DNA of 64,000 nucleotides from Guillardia theta CCMP2712 (GCF_000315625.1 NW_005434668.1:1034981-1098980), one strand, 5' to 3'. Positions 1-11,935 are shown, numbered from the stretch's first letter. Notes: generated from the sequence alone by a model not told the origin. Program-made: numbers and translations.

Positions 1-120
1 GAAGAGCTCACCTCACTCTCTTCCCTTCTTCTCCTCTCTTCTCCTCTCCTCCTAACTTGAACGAAGTTGTGTCGTCCTTGGGCCCCGAGAGCCACAACAT
101 CGCCAGCCATATATCGAGGT

Positions 121-173
121 CAGCCGTCCCTCATGCTCCTGCCCCTGCCCCTGCCCCTGCCCCTGCCCCTGCC

Positions 174-219
<46 letters not shown>

Positions 220-334
220 AGGTTTTGCTCCTTCTGCGTCTTCTCCTTCTCCTCGTCCTGCTCCTTCTGCCGTTCTTCATCGTTGTTGGCTTGCCTACCT
301 AATCGTCTCATTCCCCTCCTCCTCCTCCTACTCT

Positions 335-367
<33 letters not shown>

Positions 368-400
368 CCCTTCTCCTGCTCCTCCTCGTCCTCATCCCCC
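121..400. repeat. CCTGCC/CTGCTC hexamer and CTC-rich simple repeat
   Basis: Tandem CCTGCC units grade into CTGCTC units at about 136-220, and a second CTCCTG-rich block lies at about 310-400. Every frame stays open only because of the repeat (poly Pro-Ala or poly Leu), so I do not call a gene. No supported gene lies in 1-1060. Confidence 0.85.
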
Positions 401-755
401 ACCAACAGGGAGCATCTTCTCGAACACGAGAACTTCTCTCACCTCGCCAGGCCCGTACACGCGATGCCGGCGCTGAGACTAGCGGGGATGACCGAGGTAA
501 CTTGCCTTTCACTCAGAGGACTTTGACACGTCGGGCACTCCAGAATCCAGGACGCCAGTCAAATAATCCGTTGCATCTTGACCTGAGCCAGCTGCGAGTT
601 TAACAAGCTAGTCAAGTTGACACGAGACAACTGTACAAGAGAAAGAGGAGATCGTCGTTGTACATGCAAACTGTTTCAATGAATCGAAACTATTTCACTG
701 ACCATGGTCGATGCACCTGTCTGCTGCCACCGGACAACACTTCTTAACTGAACTT

Positions 756-756
<1 letters not shown>

Positions 757-791
<35 letters not shown>

Positions 792-820
792 TTTCTCGCC
801 ATCTTCATCTCATCTTAGTT

Positions 821-857
<37 letters not shown>
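757..857. repeat. ATC and GTC triplet microsatellites
   Basis: A run of ATC triplets (about 757-792) is followed after about 30 bp by a run of GTC triplets (about 820-857). No gene is recognised around them. Confidence 0.9.
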
Positions 858-1060
858 TCCTCATCATTGTCAATCTACGATCGGTGTGTTGTTATCTTTC
901 TTCTCGAACCTTTGCAACCTTGCAGGAGCGTGTGATAAGGCAGCAACAGCAAACAGCACAGCGTGTCAAACCTTGCCTCTCTTGCCTTCTGTGCCTCCTC
1001 GCTGCTCATACTCCCCTGATCCAACTTCTTCCCCTTGCCCAACAACTTCTTCGACCCTTG

Positions 1061-1882
1061 CTACTCAGTCAGCGCTGCTCCCTCCCTCCCTCCCTCCCTC
1101 ATGAACTCACGATATGACTGCAGCGGCGAGCCAGGCGCTGCCCTCTGGTAGCCCAAGAAGCCGATGCCGGCCACGAGGAGGAGGAGCCAGAAGATAGAAG
1201 CAGGCTCGTCGTGTGTTCGATCCGAAGCCCGTTGGCTGGTCCTGAGCTTCTTGCAGAGTTTGAGAATCACCTGAGAATTTGATGAGTTCGTGATGGCGGA
1301 GCAGGAGGAAATGTGAAGAGAAGAGCAGCAGGAGGAAGAACATGTAGGGGGGGGGGGGGGGGGGGGGGCGAAGAGGAGGATCATGAGCAGGAGAACGCAA
1401 AAATCATGTCCCACGAGCATCAGCAGCAGGGAGGAGGAGGATAGGTCAGCAGGAGAGCACGAGGGAGCATAAGGGTCTTTGCCTTCTGCTTTTCCTTGGG
1501 GACGTCAGGAGAGAATTCAGCTTCGCCTACACCCCCCTTTGGCATGATGTGCTTGCATAGCTCAGCTAGTTTCTGACGATAGTCGGAGGACATAGGAAGA
1601 GGCCCGTCAGCGTCCGCAGGTATCCACTAAGAGCACAGATTCAGCAGATGCTAGAGCAGCGGCAGACAGAGAGAGAGAGAGGGCAGGGGAGGGAGGGAGC
1701 GGAAGACGAGGGAGGGAGTGGGAGGGAGGGAGGGAGGGAGGGAGGGAGGGACGAGGCAAGGAGGAAGACGAGGGAAGGAGGTTCATCGAGCATTTCACCT
1801 GCACGTCCATCGACTGTGAGGGCTGCAGTTGCAGCATGACGACCAGGACTGCCATGGTTACCATGGCGAGCCGGCAGCCCAT
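1061..1882 (-). CDS. putative single-pass membrane protein, partly resolved exons
   Basis: The proposed first exon (1882-1799) encodes a signal-peptide-like start, MGCRLAMVTMAVLVVMLQ, ending DVQ at a GT donor. After an acceptor at 1627-1628, an open exon from 1626 begins WIPADADGPLPMSSDYRQ and continues with a charged stretch. The last segment, near 1290-1061, encodes a basic stretch, one hydrophobic helix (SIFWLLLLVAGIGFLGYQ) and a short tail ending LTE-stop. This suggests a type I membrane protein. The middle exons are not resolved: a run of 22 G and CT-rich sequence interrupt the region around 1300-1450. The gene diverges from the phosphatase-fold gene that starts at about 2.1 kb. No family was recognised. 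The signal-peptide exon and the TM exon are well supported, the join between them is not. Confidence 0.5.
1347..1368. repeat. homopolymer of 22 G
   Basis: Twenty-two consecutive G residues on the plus strand, within the unresolved middle of the minus-strand membrane-protein gene. Sequencing or assembly length error is likely here. Confidence 0.95.
1668..1754. repeat. GA- and GGGA-rich simple repeat
   Basis: A GA dinucleotide run is followed by GGGA tetramers (about 1720-1750). It lies inside the proposed first intron (1627-1798) of the minus-strand membrane-protein gene. Confidence 0.85.
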
Positions 1883-2121
1883 GATGCGAAACCCTGGGAA
1901 ACCACCCCTACCCCTACCTTCCATTGTCCGTTCCTTTTCGAGCTAACCGGGGGGTTGTACACCAGGTTGTCGGGGGGCCGCATGGCTTGGAAAAGGGCGG
2001 ATTGCAGGGAGGGGTGTGTGAGAGGAGAGGAGGAGGAGGAGGAGAGGAGAGGAGGAGGAGGAGAGAGGGAGAGATGATAGAACAAAGAGACGAACCAAGC
2101 AGCTCGGTCCCCCAGCTTCTG

Positions 2122-3993
2122 ATGACCAGAAGGCAGGGATCTTCATTGACTTGGATTAGGGCGATTGCTGTCGTGCTGGCTGTCCAAGGAATCGCTCTGA
2201 GCTCTGCGTTCTCACTTTCGCCCTCGAGACTGCCATCCCTTTCACACTCAAGATCTTCAGCAACATGCTGCAACGCTCGCAAGCATATACGACTCTCTCA
2301 CGCCCTGGTGGTTCGTTGCGTTGCTCACCGTCGAGAGGTAGAGGGAAGTCAAGTACATCACAGACAGTTTGTTCCGTTGGGCAGCTCATCTGATGACAAG
2401 GACTGTTTGTCGCTGTTGAGCTATAATGTGCTGGGCCCGAAGCAAGCTCTCACTGAGAAGCACAATTACGCTAGCTTGAGACACAGGAAGTGGCCTTACA
2501 GGAAGAAGCAGCTGCTAGAGGAGATCGAGCGCTACAACCCAGACATTCTCTGTCTGCAAGAGATCACACCAGACACTTTCCAGCACGACTTCACTCCCTT
2601 CCTCAAGGAGTTGGGCCTTGACAGCGGCGTTTACACCCCCAAAAAACTTCCGGTGGGAGAGGTCATGAGCAACGGAAAGAGGGTTGTGAAACGGAAGCCA
2701 CGGCCCATCCTGCGTCCGGACTTGCTCGGCACAGGCTCGCATGCATGTCTGGGGACTGCGACTTTCTTTCGGAGCTCAGTCCTGAAGCTGCTCAAGTGTG
2801 AGAGAGTGTTGCTAAGAAGCAAATTATCCACCCTATGTGACGTTCTTGACAGTCAAGAAGCAGTGTCGAACGGTCAGAGCTCCGAGCTCTCGGGAGAGAC
2901 TGAAGGGGATGAATCCACAAAGTCCTTGACGAGGAGGGCGAGGAGGAGACAACGGGGGAAGACAAGGTTGGTTCCTCCTGTCGATTCGCTGAGTATGTCG
3001 CTCGCAAGCGACGTTCGAGGGAAGGCGGACACTGCTGTTTTCACCTGCTTCGAGCTGAAGGGCAAGGAAGGACAGGGAGCTGTCCGAAGGCTGGGGATAG
3101 CCAACGTCCACCTGTTCTGGGATCCACAGAGACCAGACATCAAGCTCATTCAATGTGCTCTTGCCTGCTCGTCCTTCTCTGCCTTCATGAAGGAGGTCCA
3201 GGACCAGCACGGCGAGCAGAAGACTCCTCTCATTCTGTCCGGGGACTTCAACAGCGTTCGGCACCTCCAGACTGAGTTCTTGAGGAACCTGAGCCAAGGT
3301 GGATACCTTCCCTCTCGATCTGCAAACATCCTCCTGGCTCTTCTCCACCGCTAGTCACTCCGCCTTCCCTTCCCTTGCAACCCCCTCCATTTCCTTCACC
3401 ACCTTCGATTCCCTATCTCCGTCCCATTCATTCTCTTCACTTCTTGGTGAGATGCGATATGATTGAATATTTCTCTTGCAAACAGAAAATCAAGAAGAAT
3501 TCAGCGCTGTATGGAGACTCATGGCCAAGGGCTCCGTCGATGCTTCACACCCCGAGCATCCTTCGTCCTTTGGCTCGTCGGTGGATATGCCGAGCATTGT
3601 AAGAATCTTTCCTTACCTCTCACAACCCTGACACCATTCACAGGCAAACAATCTCCCGACATTGCAAAATGCCTACACAGCTGGAGGGCGGGAGCTGCCC
3701 AAGTACACGACCAAGACCGGATTCTTTGCCGGTGCGACGGTCGCATAGGCCAGGACATGGAGCTTAGGTTGAATGTGCAGGTTGTATCGACCACATATGG
3801 TGCACTCAGGACGTACAAGTGCAGTCAATCCTTGAGATGCCATACACAGAGAGCGACAGGTGACAACATTGAGAACCTGACGAGAGGCTGATGACTGATG
3901 GCATGCAGTGCGAACTTTCCTCCGATCCCTGACGCCACATGGGGCTCCGACCATCTAGCCATTGGAGCTCGATTCAAGCTGCCTGACCTGTAG
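2122..3993 (+). CDS. endonuclease/exonuclease/phosphatase-family protein, CCR4/PDE12-like, plastid-type leader
   Basis: Probable Mg-dependent 3'-5' RNA/poly(A) exonuclease or 2',5'-phosphodiesterase of the CCR4/Angel/PDE12 group. Exons: 2122-3298, 3486-3598, 3644-3731, 3781-3859, 3909-3993, phases consistent (513 aa). Family motifs in order: LSLLSYNVLG, the metal-binding Glu in DILCLQEI, IANVHLFWDPQRPD, LSGDFNS, CIDHIWC and the C-terminal WGSDHLAIGARF with the catalytic Asp-His pair. All catalytic blocks are therefore present. The start at 2122 gives a signal peptide ending near SSA followed by FSLSPSR and a Ser/Arg-rich stretch, the bipartite plastid-targeting pattern of algae with secondary plastids. 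In-frame ATGs at 1924 and 2074 would extend it through a low-complexity Glu/Arg stretch. The first intron (188 bp) is the least certain splice. The substrate cannot be told from sequence. Confidence 0.85.
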
Positions 3994-4105
3994 AAGTGAG
4001 AAAGCCATAACTGCTCGCTTGATCCTTGGTCTTGCATGTATAGTTTCGCTTTAACAATTTGTTCTCTGTTCTAAAAATTTTCTGCTATGCACAAGGGGAT
4101 TCTCT

Positions 4106-5184
4106 TTAGAAAACAACAGTATCTAACATGGTACCCAAGCATTGAATGATGTTGTCTGACATAACCTGGGAAAGATGTCATCGAATCTCCTTTTCAAAGT
4201 TCAATCTTACCGTTTCAATCTCCTGTTCAAGATGCTTCTTTGCATCAAGCTTTCCCACCTAGAATCACAGTGTAAGAGTGATCAACAGATCTCGCTGCCG
4301 AGGAATTTCTTGGTGGCATACCTGGTCAATCTGGTATTTCTCCGCAGACTTCTGATCCTCCTCTTGCACAGCTTTGTTGTAGGCCTTAGCGAGCTCGAGC
4401 ATCCTCTTGACAGTATCCTCATTCCTCTTGTCATGCTCCTTGAAGTCTGAGGTCTTCAAACCCTCGGTCCATCCCTTCTTGTGCAGATTCATGAGCATCT
4501 TTCCTTCTAACTCACTTTTTCTGTAGCTGATCGCGATGGAGTAATAATGTCTGTTCAAGCCATGAATGAGCGCCTGGATGGAGGGTTTGTTCAAATGGCC
4601 AATGATGGATGTTGTTTGACGCGGCTCTTGACCCAACATCACCATCTGTGCGTTGATGGAACGGAACGCGTCGATCACCACCTTTCCTTTCACTGATTGC
4701 AGAGGATCAACGACAACAGCAACGGCCCTCTGGTTCAGAGCTTCAAAACTCTGCTGCGTATTCACGTCAACACCTGTTTTCAAACTTAGTCCATCATTCG
4801 CGTTCAGGAAATGTTTGATGTACCTGACAACCAACAACCGAACCCTGGATGAGAGTGGTACCACCCAACAACCATCTCAGGGCGGCCAGTTTGCTTCAAC
4901 ATGTCAAGCATCTTTGTCTGGAAGACAGGATCAACGGCCTCTACACTGACTCCTGTACCGCTCTGAGGCATGGCAAACACGTCGCAAACCCGTACGGTGT
5001 AGTCATCAACGAAGTCGCCAAGCATCAGCCCCATAACCTCCATGGGCACTCCCGCCCTACCATGCTTGAGCATCTTGAGGAGCGCAAGACTAGAGATGTA
5101 GATCTGCTCTGACGTGTCCACTGTCGGAGCGTCGCCGCCGCCGCCGCCGCCATGCGCCTGGATGGTCCGCAAGAGCCTGTCCAT
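4106..5184 (-). CDS. PSMD14: 26S proteasome regulatory subunit Rpn11 (JAMM deubiquitinase)
   Basis: Zinc metalloprotease of the 19S lid that removes ubiquitin chains from proteasome substrates. Exons: 5184-4824, 4773-4322, 4258-4211, 4165-4106; all joins are GT-AG with matching phases, giving 306 aa against about 310 in animals and yeast. The MPN+/JAMM signature is complete: [16 protein letters not shown] with the catalytic Glu, then [17 protein letters not shown] with both His and the Asp ligand. The C-terminal helix [16 protein letters not shown] matches the conserved lid-bundle end. A short Gly run ([10 protein letters not shown]) near the N-terminus comes from a GCC repeat. The upstream flank (5.2-5.65 kb) is an extremely GC-rich island that probably contains the promoter. 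Confidence 0.96.
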
Positions 5185-5239
5185 GCTGAGGACACCTGGC
5201 CAAGTACCTGGTTTACTTAACTTTTAAGACTGAGCGGGG

Positions 5240-5560
5240 AAGAGGGCGGGCATGAGGCCGAGTGATCACGCCGCCGGCCGTGAGAGTCTTCGGCCCGGGG
5301 GGGCCGCAGCCCCGCCGTGCCCGGGCCGGGGGCGAAGTCATCAGTCTGCGAAGTCATGCCTGCAGCACAAAAGTTCGCTAGTTCCAAGTTCCTCAGCCTA
5401 AGTTAGGTTGAGTTAAGTTACTCAGTGGCTCCGGGCCATGGCCGCCGCTCCGAGTGGGCGCGGCCCGCGGCCGGACTCCGGGGACTCGAGTCCTGCCCGG
5501 GCGTCTGACCGTTGGCTCTGCCGTTGGCTTCGGAATTTGCGTCTGAGGGGGATGATGTTG
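5240..5560. other. GC-rich CpG-dense island
   Basis: Very G+C-rich sequence rich in GGCCG, GCCCGGG and CCGGG words, about 55 bp upstream of the Rpn11 start and about 290 bp upstream of the next plus-strand gene. No convincing gene was seen. Similar islands occur at about 21.8, 22.2-22.5, 39.0-39.5, 51.4-51.7, 56.6-56.9 and 60.8 kb. Confidence 0.7.
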
Positions 5561-5845
5561 ACGAGGCTAGTCAAGGCTGGACCTCGACAGGAAAAGATCC
5601 GTTACACGAATGGCGGGAGACTCTGAAGCCTCGGAAGCGGACTGGGACTAGCATGCGAGTAGCGGATGTTGTAGTACGGTAGCTAGTGTTATGATCAGAG
5701 ATATCAAAACAGATCGTACAAAGGAATTTGAGTTGAATGACAGAGTAATCGAGTCAAAGTAATATGATATGAGCCTGGCTGAGGATTCTGATCGTTTCCT
5801 TGACAGACCGCCAAGCAACTCCATCATGAAAATCTGAAACAAGAC

Positions 5846-7126
5846 TTGACCATGATTGTAACTTACGAAGATGAGATTCGGCATATGCAAGATACGCATG
5901 AAGCTTCGATACGGTTGATTGAGTCTCGAAAGCGCCAGCCTTCTGTGCAAGCGGTAGACCTGGATCACTTCTTGAATGAATGCTTCATCGCCATGGCGTC
6001 TGTGGATGGGACGGTGAGCATGGAGGACTTCTCGGACTTCTTGAAGAGAGCTGGCGCGATGGGCCAGCAGCAGCTGACATTGCCAGACCTACAAGTATTG
6101 GTGTTCGGGTCCGACGAAGCAGCACGAGCAGCAGGCAGAGTGAACGGGCTCTCAATCACTCGATTCAAGAACGCCATGGCGAATCTCGCAAAGTTGAGAT
6201 TCGCTGAGGAGGCAGAAGAAGACTTCCAGACGCTGTTTCAACTCTGGGTAGAGACCTCGCTCGTTTCTGCCCTTCACAAGTCTAAATTCTTTGAGCAACC
6301 CAAGGCCAAGAGTCCTCCCGCAGCAACCAAGAATGCGAGAGAGAAGAAAGCGGTTGCGCCGGAGGAGAGCAACAACGTGATCTGTGTGCAGAGATATGAC
6401 GAAGAGGCGATAGCGCAAGCTCTTGTTGCCTTCGTTCCTAAACGCGAAAGCCTCCAGCGCATTCTTGACCACTGTCAGTGTTGGACCATGAAAACTTTTG
6501 ACCAGGCGTGACTTTTCTTTGCAGATCACAAACTCTCGCTGCAGGAGAAGTTGGAGAAACAGACCCAGACTTGTTCACAAGATGATGGCAACTTCACAAG
6601 GAATGTCTTCTCCACTTTCCTTTCAGACTTTGAGATCCATCCAAAGGTTTGCTGCTGCACCTTAGTTGTGTGTTTATCATAGAGCACAACAGCACCTCTC
6701 CCGCCGAGAAGTGAAAGAGATCTACAACTTCTGCTTCGTGCAAGGCAGCTCTGAACATACAACTTACGTCAAGTTCAACCTGACTCTTGCTCACCTCGCC
6801 CTCAAGTTCCCTTCCTCTTCTTGCTCCACTCTTTGCCTGACCGCAATGGGCAGAATCTTCGGCAAAAGCCAGCTCCCTTTCGATTGCTCGCAATCGCTGC
6901 TGCTGCACATGCATGGCTCGCAAGGTTATCCTGTCTCGTGCTCTGAATTTTTTCCTCACGTTCACATGTCCAGGGATTGAGAAAGTCAGAGCAGGGTTGA
7001 TGTTATGCACAGTAAAGCTGCTCGCCCTCGGTGACGGAAATAATAAAATCGAATGAGGATGATGATGATGGAGATGAGGATGGAGATGATGATGGAGATG
7101 ATGGAGATGATGATGATGATGATGGA

Positions 7127-7214
<88 letters not shown>

Positions 7215-8107
7215 GCCCAATGAAAATTCTTTCACCTGAATCACATTTGCAAACAGTTAGCGCCGAAGATATCTCCCCGGGCGACCACGACCTCAGGCTG
7301 ACTTCACCTTCCAAATCTCCTGACTCTCAAATTTGGAGCAAAGAGAACATGGAACTTTGGCAAAGGCTGCAAGATCAAGACAACATCCAGAAAGCCAAGG
7401 TTTCTCAAGAGGAAAGAAGTGAAGAATTGGAGCTGAACGACGCTGGCAGATTGTGAAGGAGAAGGCGATTAGCAAAGTGACTGAGGAGGCAGAAATGCAA
7501 AAGACTCCGGCGTTGACTACAGCGGCTAAGGTTCGCCTGTGATGTGACGTCGCCGTCCCTGCTGACTGGGACTGGCAACAGAAGATTCAAAGGGGCTGGA
7601 AAGACCTGGACGAGTGGAGGAGGAAGAAGGAGGAGCGAGTGAAACTGCAAGAGGAGCGATGGAAGGAGGAGGAAATTGTTCTCGTTGATGTCGTTCTTGC
7701 TTCCTTACCTCCTTGCAGGAGCTGAAGTTGCTCCGTCCTCCTGCTCTCTGTCCAAAGAGCTTGGCGATCGTAGAAGCTAAGGGGAGGTGAAACATTTGTA
7801 GCCTGTCTTGACGCTGACCGAAGCTCTCCTGCTCTGTCTCCTTGTCACTTCTCTCTTCTACTTTTCCCTTCTACTTCCCTTCCCCATCCTCGTCCTCGTC
7901 CTCGTCCTCGTTTTTCTCTTTCTCCTGCTTCTTCGCAACTTTCCATTTGCTTGTCATGTTCTCTCTTCACTCTCTCTGATCATGGGGATGAGCAGCGCGA
8001 GGAAGGCGGACTGGGTTGAGAGGCTGTTGACGTATGGGGAAGAATACAAGAAGCTCAAGGAGCAGAGGAAGGAGCAGCTTGAGGAGGCGATGAAGGTGAG
8101 AGCAGAT

Positions 8108-8144
<37 letters not shown>

Positions 8145-8160
8145 CAGAAGGAGCAGGACG

Positions 8161-8220
<60 letters not shown>

Positions 8221-11200
8221 GGAGAAGGAAGAAGTGGAGCGGGGGAAGGAGCAGGAGGGGGGAGGGGAGAGGGAAGGATAAGAAAGATGAGGGCAGAAGG
8301 AATAGAAGGATCAATCCTGAGATTCTAACGATGCAGGGAGGAAAACCGCAGATCGATAAAATCTCCGACCATATCGGTAAGCAATCATTCACTCGATTAC
8401 ATCTGCCCGCTCTCTCTCCCCCCCTTCTCTCTTCATCCTTTCCCCTCCCTCTCACCCTCCCCCCCCAACTTCCTCTCCTCATTCTTCTTCCTCCTTCCCG
8501 TCCAGCTTTCCCTCTCCTCCTCCTTCTGCTCGTCTACCCTCTTCCTTCCTCCTACTTGTCGATGTTTGATCAACTTCTTTGAAAATCATTTTCGCTCACT
8601 TCTCACTTGCTGTCTCCAGCCTCGTCAAGGGAGCTCGAAGACCCGAAGTCGTACGTTGACAGGCTGTACGAGAATTTCTTCGAGGTGTGTTGAGCCGTGT
8701 AAGATGTTCCTCGTTGAGACTTTTACAGCGTCAAAAATCTCTCGAGAAGCTGAAGGAAAAGATTGTACAGGAGTCGTTGAAAGATCAGAAGACAGGACAG
8801 GTCAGGTCAGTCAGGATTCTTTTCTGCGGTGACGGTCTGTGAAGGAGTTTTTCAACCCCAAGATTAATCAGCGATCAGACAAGCTTGCCAGCCTGCAGAG
8901 GTGAATGAAGAGTCGTTGTTGGTTGTAGTTGACGTGATTGATGTGTCAGGTTCAGCGATTTCGTGCAAGCTTCACTTGCTTGGAACGCCGAGAAGTTGTC
9001 GAAGGTGAGCAACAACACATGATGAACATGGAAATGGTGGAATGATGTGAGAATGGAGAAGAACTTCTGTGTTCTGTGTTGTTCTAGAATTTCTGTTCTA
9101 ATTACAGAAATCCTTCGCTGTGTCGTTTTGTGTGTAGCAACAAATTTCTTCTTTCGGTCCGGTTTGTGATGAGCAAACTAAGTTGACAAAATCAAAGGTG
9201 GAGGCGATGAAGCGTGCGAGAGAAGTAGACATTTCGAAGGTTGTCAAGTTGAAAAAGCTCTTCAAGAATGCCTCACATTTCCTCCAGCTTGCTGCAAAGC
9301 CGAAAATCAACAAGAGGAGCCGGGAGATCGCGATGAAGAAGCAAGAAAACGGAGAAGAAGGTCTGAGGATGCAGATGATAGCGATTATGATGATGATTGA
9401 GACGATGCTGATTGACGATGCTGATGACGACTACCATCATGTTCATATTCTTGTTGTTGACATGGATTGCTCTCAGATACTAATGTCAAGCTCAACGTCG
9501 AGAGATCGAGCTCGAGGGACAAACTTCCCGTTGACGAGAAGGGACAGAAAGACGGTACCGCTCCCTGTAGCCTCCCCTGCTCAACCATGGCAGGAGGAGA
9601 ACAGAACTTCCGTCCCCACATCAACCAGCGCTCTCGTCTACTTGACTCGATGGTACCCCCACGCTCCCCATCCTTCCCTCTCCCTCACCAGGGCTGCAGG
9701 CGAGAAACGGAGATGGTACAAACAGGTACGATCAGTTGTACAGTTACCATCAGTTGTACGAAAGTCGCCGCAAGGAGCTCGGGGATCGAGTGAGAGCAGT
9801 GAGATGTTGCTATACTTGTTTGTGTTGCGCTGATGTATAAGCAGGATGAAGAGAAAGAATGCACTTTCTCTCCGTACACGAATCAGTCGAAGAGTGCAAG
9901 CAGGAGCCATCGGAAGATGTTGTTCAGCGCTGAAGATGAGCTTCAGGTGAGGAGGGAGTAGATGAGGAGGAGGTGGAAGACAAAGACGACAAGAACGAGG
10001 GCAAAGAGGATGATGATGGTGATGATGGATCTGATGATGGAGACGGAGATGAGATGGAGATTATGATGATGAGATGATGATGATGATGATGATAATGATG
10101 ATGATGATGATGATGATGATGGAGATGATTATAATGGCGATGACGACGATGATGACGATGTTATGAATTTTGCTGATCCTTATTGAGAAGTACTGATGTT
10201 TTGTCGAGCAGAAAAGCTTCTTTGGCTTGGAAGAGGGCGGGTGGTTGCAGGTGGGTTCAAGTTTGTTCCTACTTGCCGTCATTCGACTATAGGGAGACAA
10301 AAACGTCGAGGATGCCCTGAGCCAACTTCAAACGTCACTTTCAAGATTGTACGCGTCCGAGGTAACAACAGATGATGAGATGAGATGAGACGAGACGAGA
10401 CGAGACGAGATGAGATGAGATGAGATGAGATGAGATGAGATGAGATGAATTCTCTCACGACGTGTGTATTCCAGCAAGCGCTGAACGACTCAACGATTTC
10501 TTCTCGTCTCCATCTCGACGACTCATCTCGTTCTATCTTGCACATGTCAAACGACTTCGCTCAACTGCTTCAGAAACAATCGACCCCCGTAACGCTTTTC
10601 TTTCCATCGAATACTTTCCTCGTTTACCCTTCTCCTCTCAGAGTCAGCTCGCAACACCCAAGACAGGATTGAGCGTATCATGGCAGGTGACAAGCCTCCT
10701 CCTCCTCCTCATTGTTGTGGTTGCTTCTCTCCTTCTCCTTCTCCTCCTCCTCCTCCTAAACGTCCTCCAGCCCCCCCCCCCCCTCCCCCCTTCTCTCTCT
10801 CCTCCTCCTCCTGCTTCTCATCTCCTTTTCAGTAGCCAGCGCTTTCCCTTCCTCCTTCCTCCTTCTCCCTCCTCACTGAGCCCCTCACTTGAAAGGACCT
10901 GGAGAGAATTCCAGTATTGGATGAAGACAACGTGGTTGCGATATCCATCTACGACAAGCAGCAAGAAGCGTTGAGGTCAGTCATCCTTCTCGTGCTTTCC
11001 CCCCTCCATCTTCCTCGTTGCTCCTGCTCTTCCATCTTCCTTCCGGTGCACTTCCTTTCCTTTACTCCATCCTTCACCTCCACCTCCTCTTCTTGCTCGA
11101 CCTTGTGCCTGGCTTCTCCCTCCTGTCCTCCGCTTTCTACAGACAGCATGTCAACATCGCACTTGGCAGGAAGAAGGAAAAGTGGCTTCAGGAACAGAGG

Positions 11201-11740
11201 AAACTGCTGGCGATGGTGCTTTATTGCTCCTCCTCCTCTCGCTTGCCCACTCAGCACCATCTTCTCCTATGCTGCTGCTGCTCCTGCTCCTGCTCCTGCT
11301 CCTGCTGCTGCTCCTGCTGCTGCTCCTGCTGCTGCTGCTGCTCCTGCTGCTGCTCCTGCTCCTGCTCCTGCTCCTGCTGCTGCTGCTGTGCTACTCCTTC
11401 TCTTCGTGTTCGTGGTCATGATCGTGCTCCTGCTCTAACTCTCCTTCGTCAGAGGGAGACTGAGGAATGTACCTTCCGCCCCAAACTCTCAAGCAGCAAA
11501 GGAGCTCCTCCTCCTCCTTCCAGCAGCAAGCGTGAAACCCCAAAGGCCAAAAGGAGCAAGGGATCGTACAGCGAACAGAGAAAGCCAATGGGATCCCCGT
11601 CTCCTGCTCTTCTCCGCAAGGAAGAAGTGGTCCGAAGCCTCTCTCCTCCTCCTCCTCCTCCTCTTTGTCCTCCTCCTCCTCTTCCCTGCAGATCTCCTGC
11701 TGCGCATGGGCCCTCCATCAAGAGCAGGTCGCCGAAATGA
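5846..11740 (+). CDS. long intron-rich charged protein with TFxPK-type repeats, exons only partly resolved
   Basis: First exon 5846-6511 or slightly shorter encodes a helical, EF-hand-like region (AMASVDGTVSMEDFSDFLK). Later islands of coding potential continue on the same strand: LSRREVKEIYNFCFVQGSSE (6.7 kb), KADWVERLLTYGEEYKKLKE (8.0 kb), NRRINPEILTMQGGK (8.3 kb), FFNPKINQRSDKLASLQ (8.85 kb), SKVEAMKRAREVDISKVVKL (9.2 kb), EEKECTFSPYTNQS (9.85 kb), ERIPVLDEDNVVAISIYDKQ (10.9 kb), RETEECTFRPKLSSSK (11.45 kb). CTFxP motifs of this kind are common in long coiled-coil protist proteins. Exons are short and separated by introns carrying GAT, GAGCAG, GATGA and CTG/CTC arrays. I treat this as one gene because strand and style agree, but it could be two. 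The function is unknown. Individual joins were not established. Confidence 0.5.
7052..7213. repeat. (GAT)n microsatellite
   Basis: About 50 near-perfect GAT triplets with a few GGA interruptions at the left end. It would encode poly-Asp in one frame, but it sits among probable introns of the 5.8-11.7 kb gene, so coding status is undecided. Confidence 0.95.
8108..8221. repeat. (GGAGCA)n hexanucleotide microsatellite
   Basis: About 19 GGAGCA units with interruptions. They immediately follow a probable GT donor after the exon ending KEQLEEAMK, which places the array in an intron. The same hexamer occurs at 11.3, 54.3-54.6 and 56.45 kb, and its complement at 0.15 kb. Confidence 0.93.
9993..10160. 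repeat. GATGAT-rich microsatellite
   Basis: Imperfect GAT/GATGGA tract within a probable intron of the long charged-protein gene. Confidence 0.85.
10372..10448. repeat. (GATGA/GACGA)n pentanucleotide repeat
   Basis: Fifteen or so 5-bp units; a central block of GACGA variants is flanked on both sides by GATGA units. It lies in a probable intron. Confidence 0.93.
11269..11390. repeat. (CTGCTC)n / (CTG)n repeat
   Basis: CTGCTC and CTGCTG units over about 120 bp, in a probable intron just upstream of the exon encoding ETEECTFRPKL. Confidence 0.93.
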
Positions 11741-11935
11741 GAGAACCGAGACAACATGGCCGGTTGAGGTACAGCGGAGCGAAAGGTACTTAGGTAGCAG
11801 TAACTACCAACACTTGTGTTTGAGAAAGACACCAATTAAGTCACACAGCACGTATCTCAGTCTTTCTTCAGTTCTTCTGTTCATTTTCACACTCTTACAA
11901 TCTCAATGTCTCCGCAAACTGATTGTCACAATCAA

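Noticed and set aside
67-603. 178-residue Leu/Pro-rich frame at the left end
   Set aside because: Driven by CTG/CCT hexamers; no domain, splice sites or leader that make sense.
6594-7314. Poly-His and poly-Ser frames opposite the GAT repeat
   Set aside because: Pure translation of a triplet repeat on the minus strand, with no supporting exons.
8106-8582. Glu/Gln-rich frame over the GGAGCA array
   Set aside because: Repeat translation inside a probable intron of the long gene.
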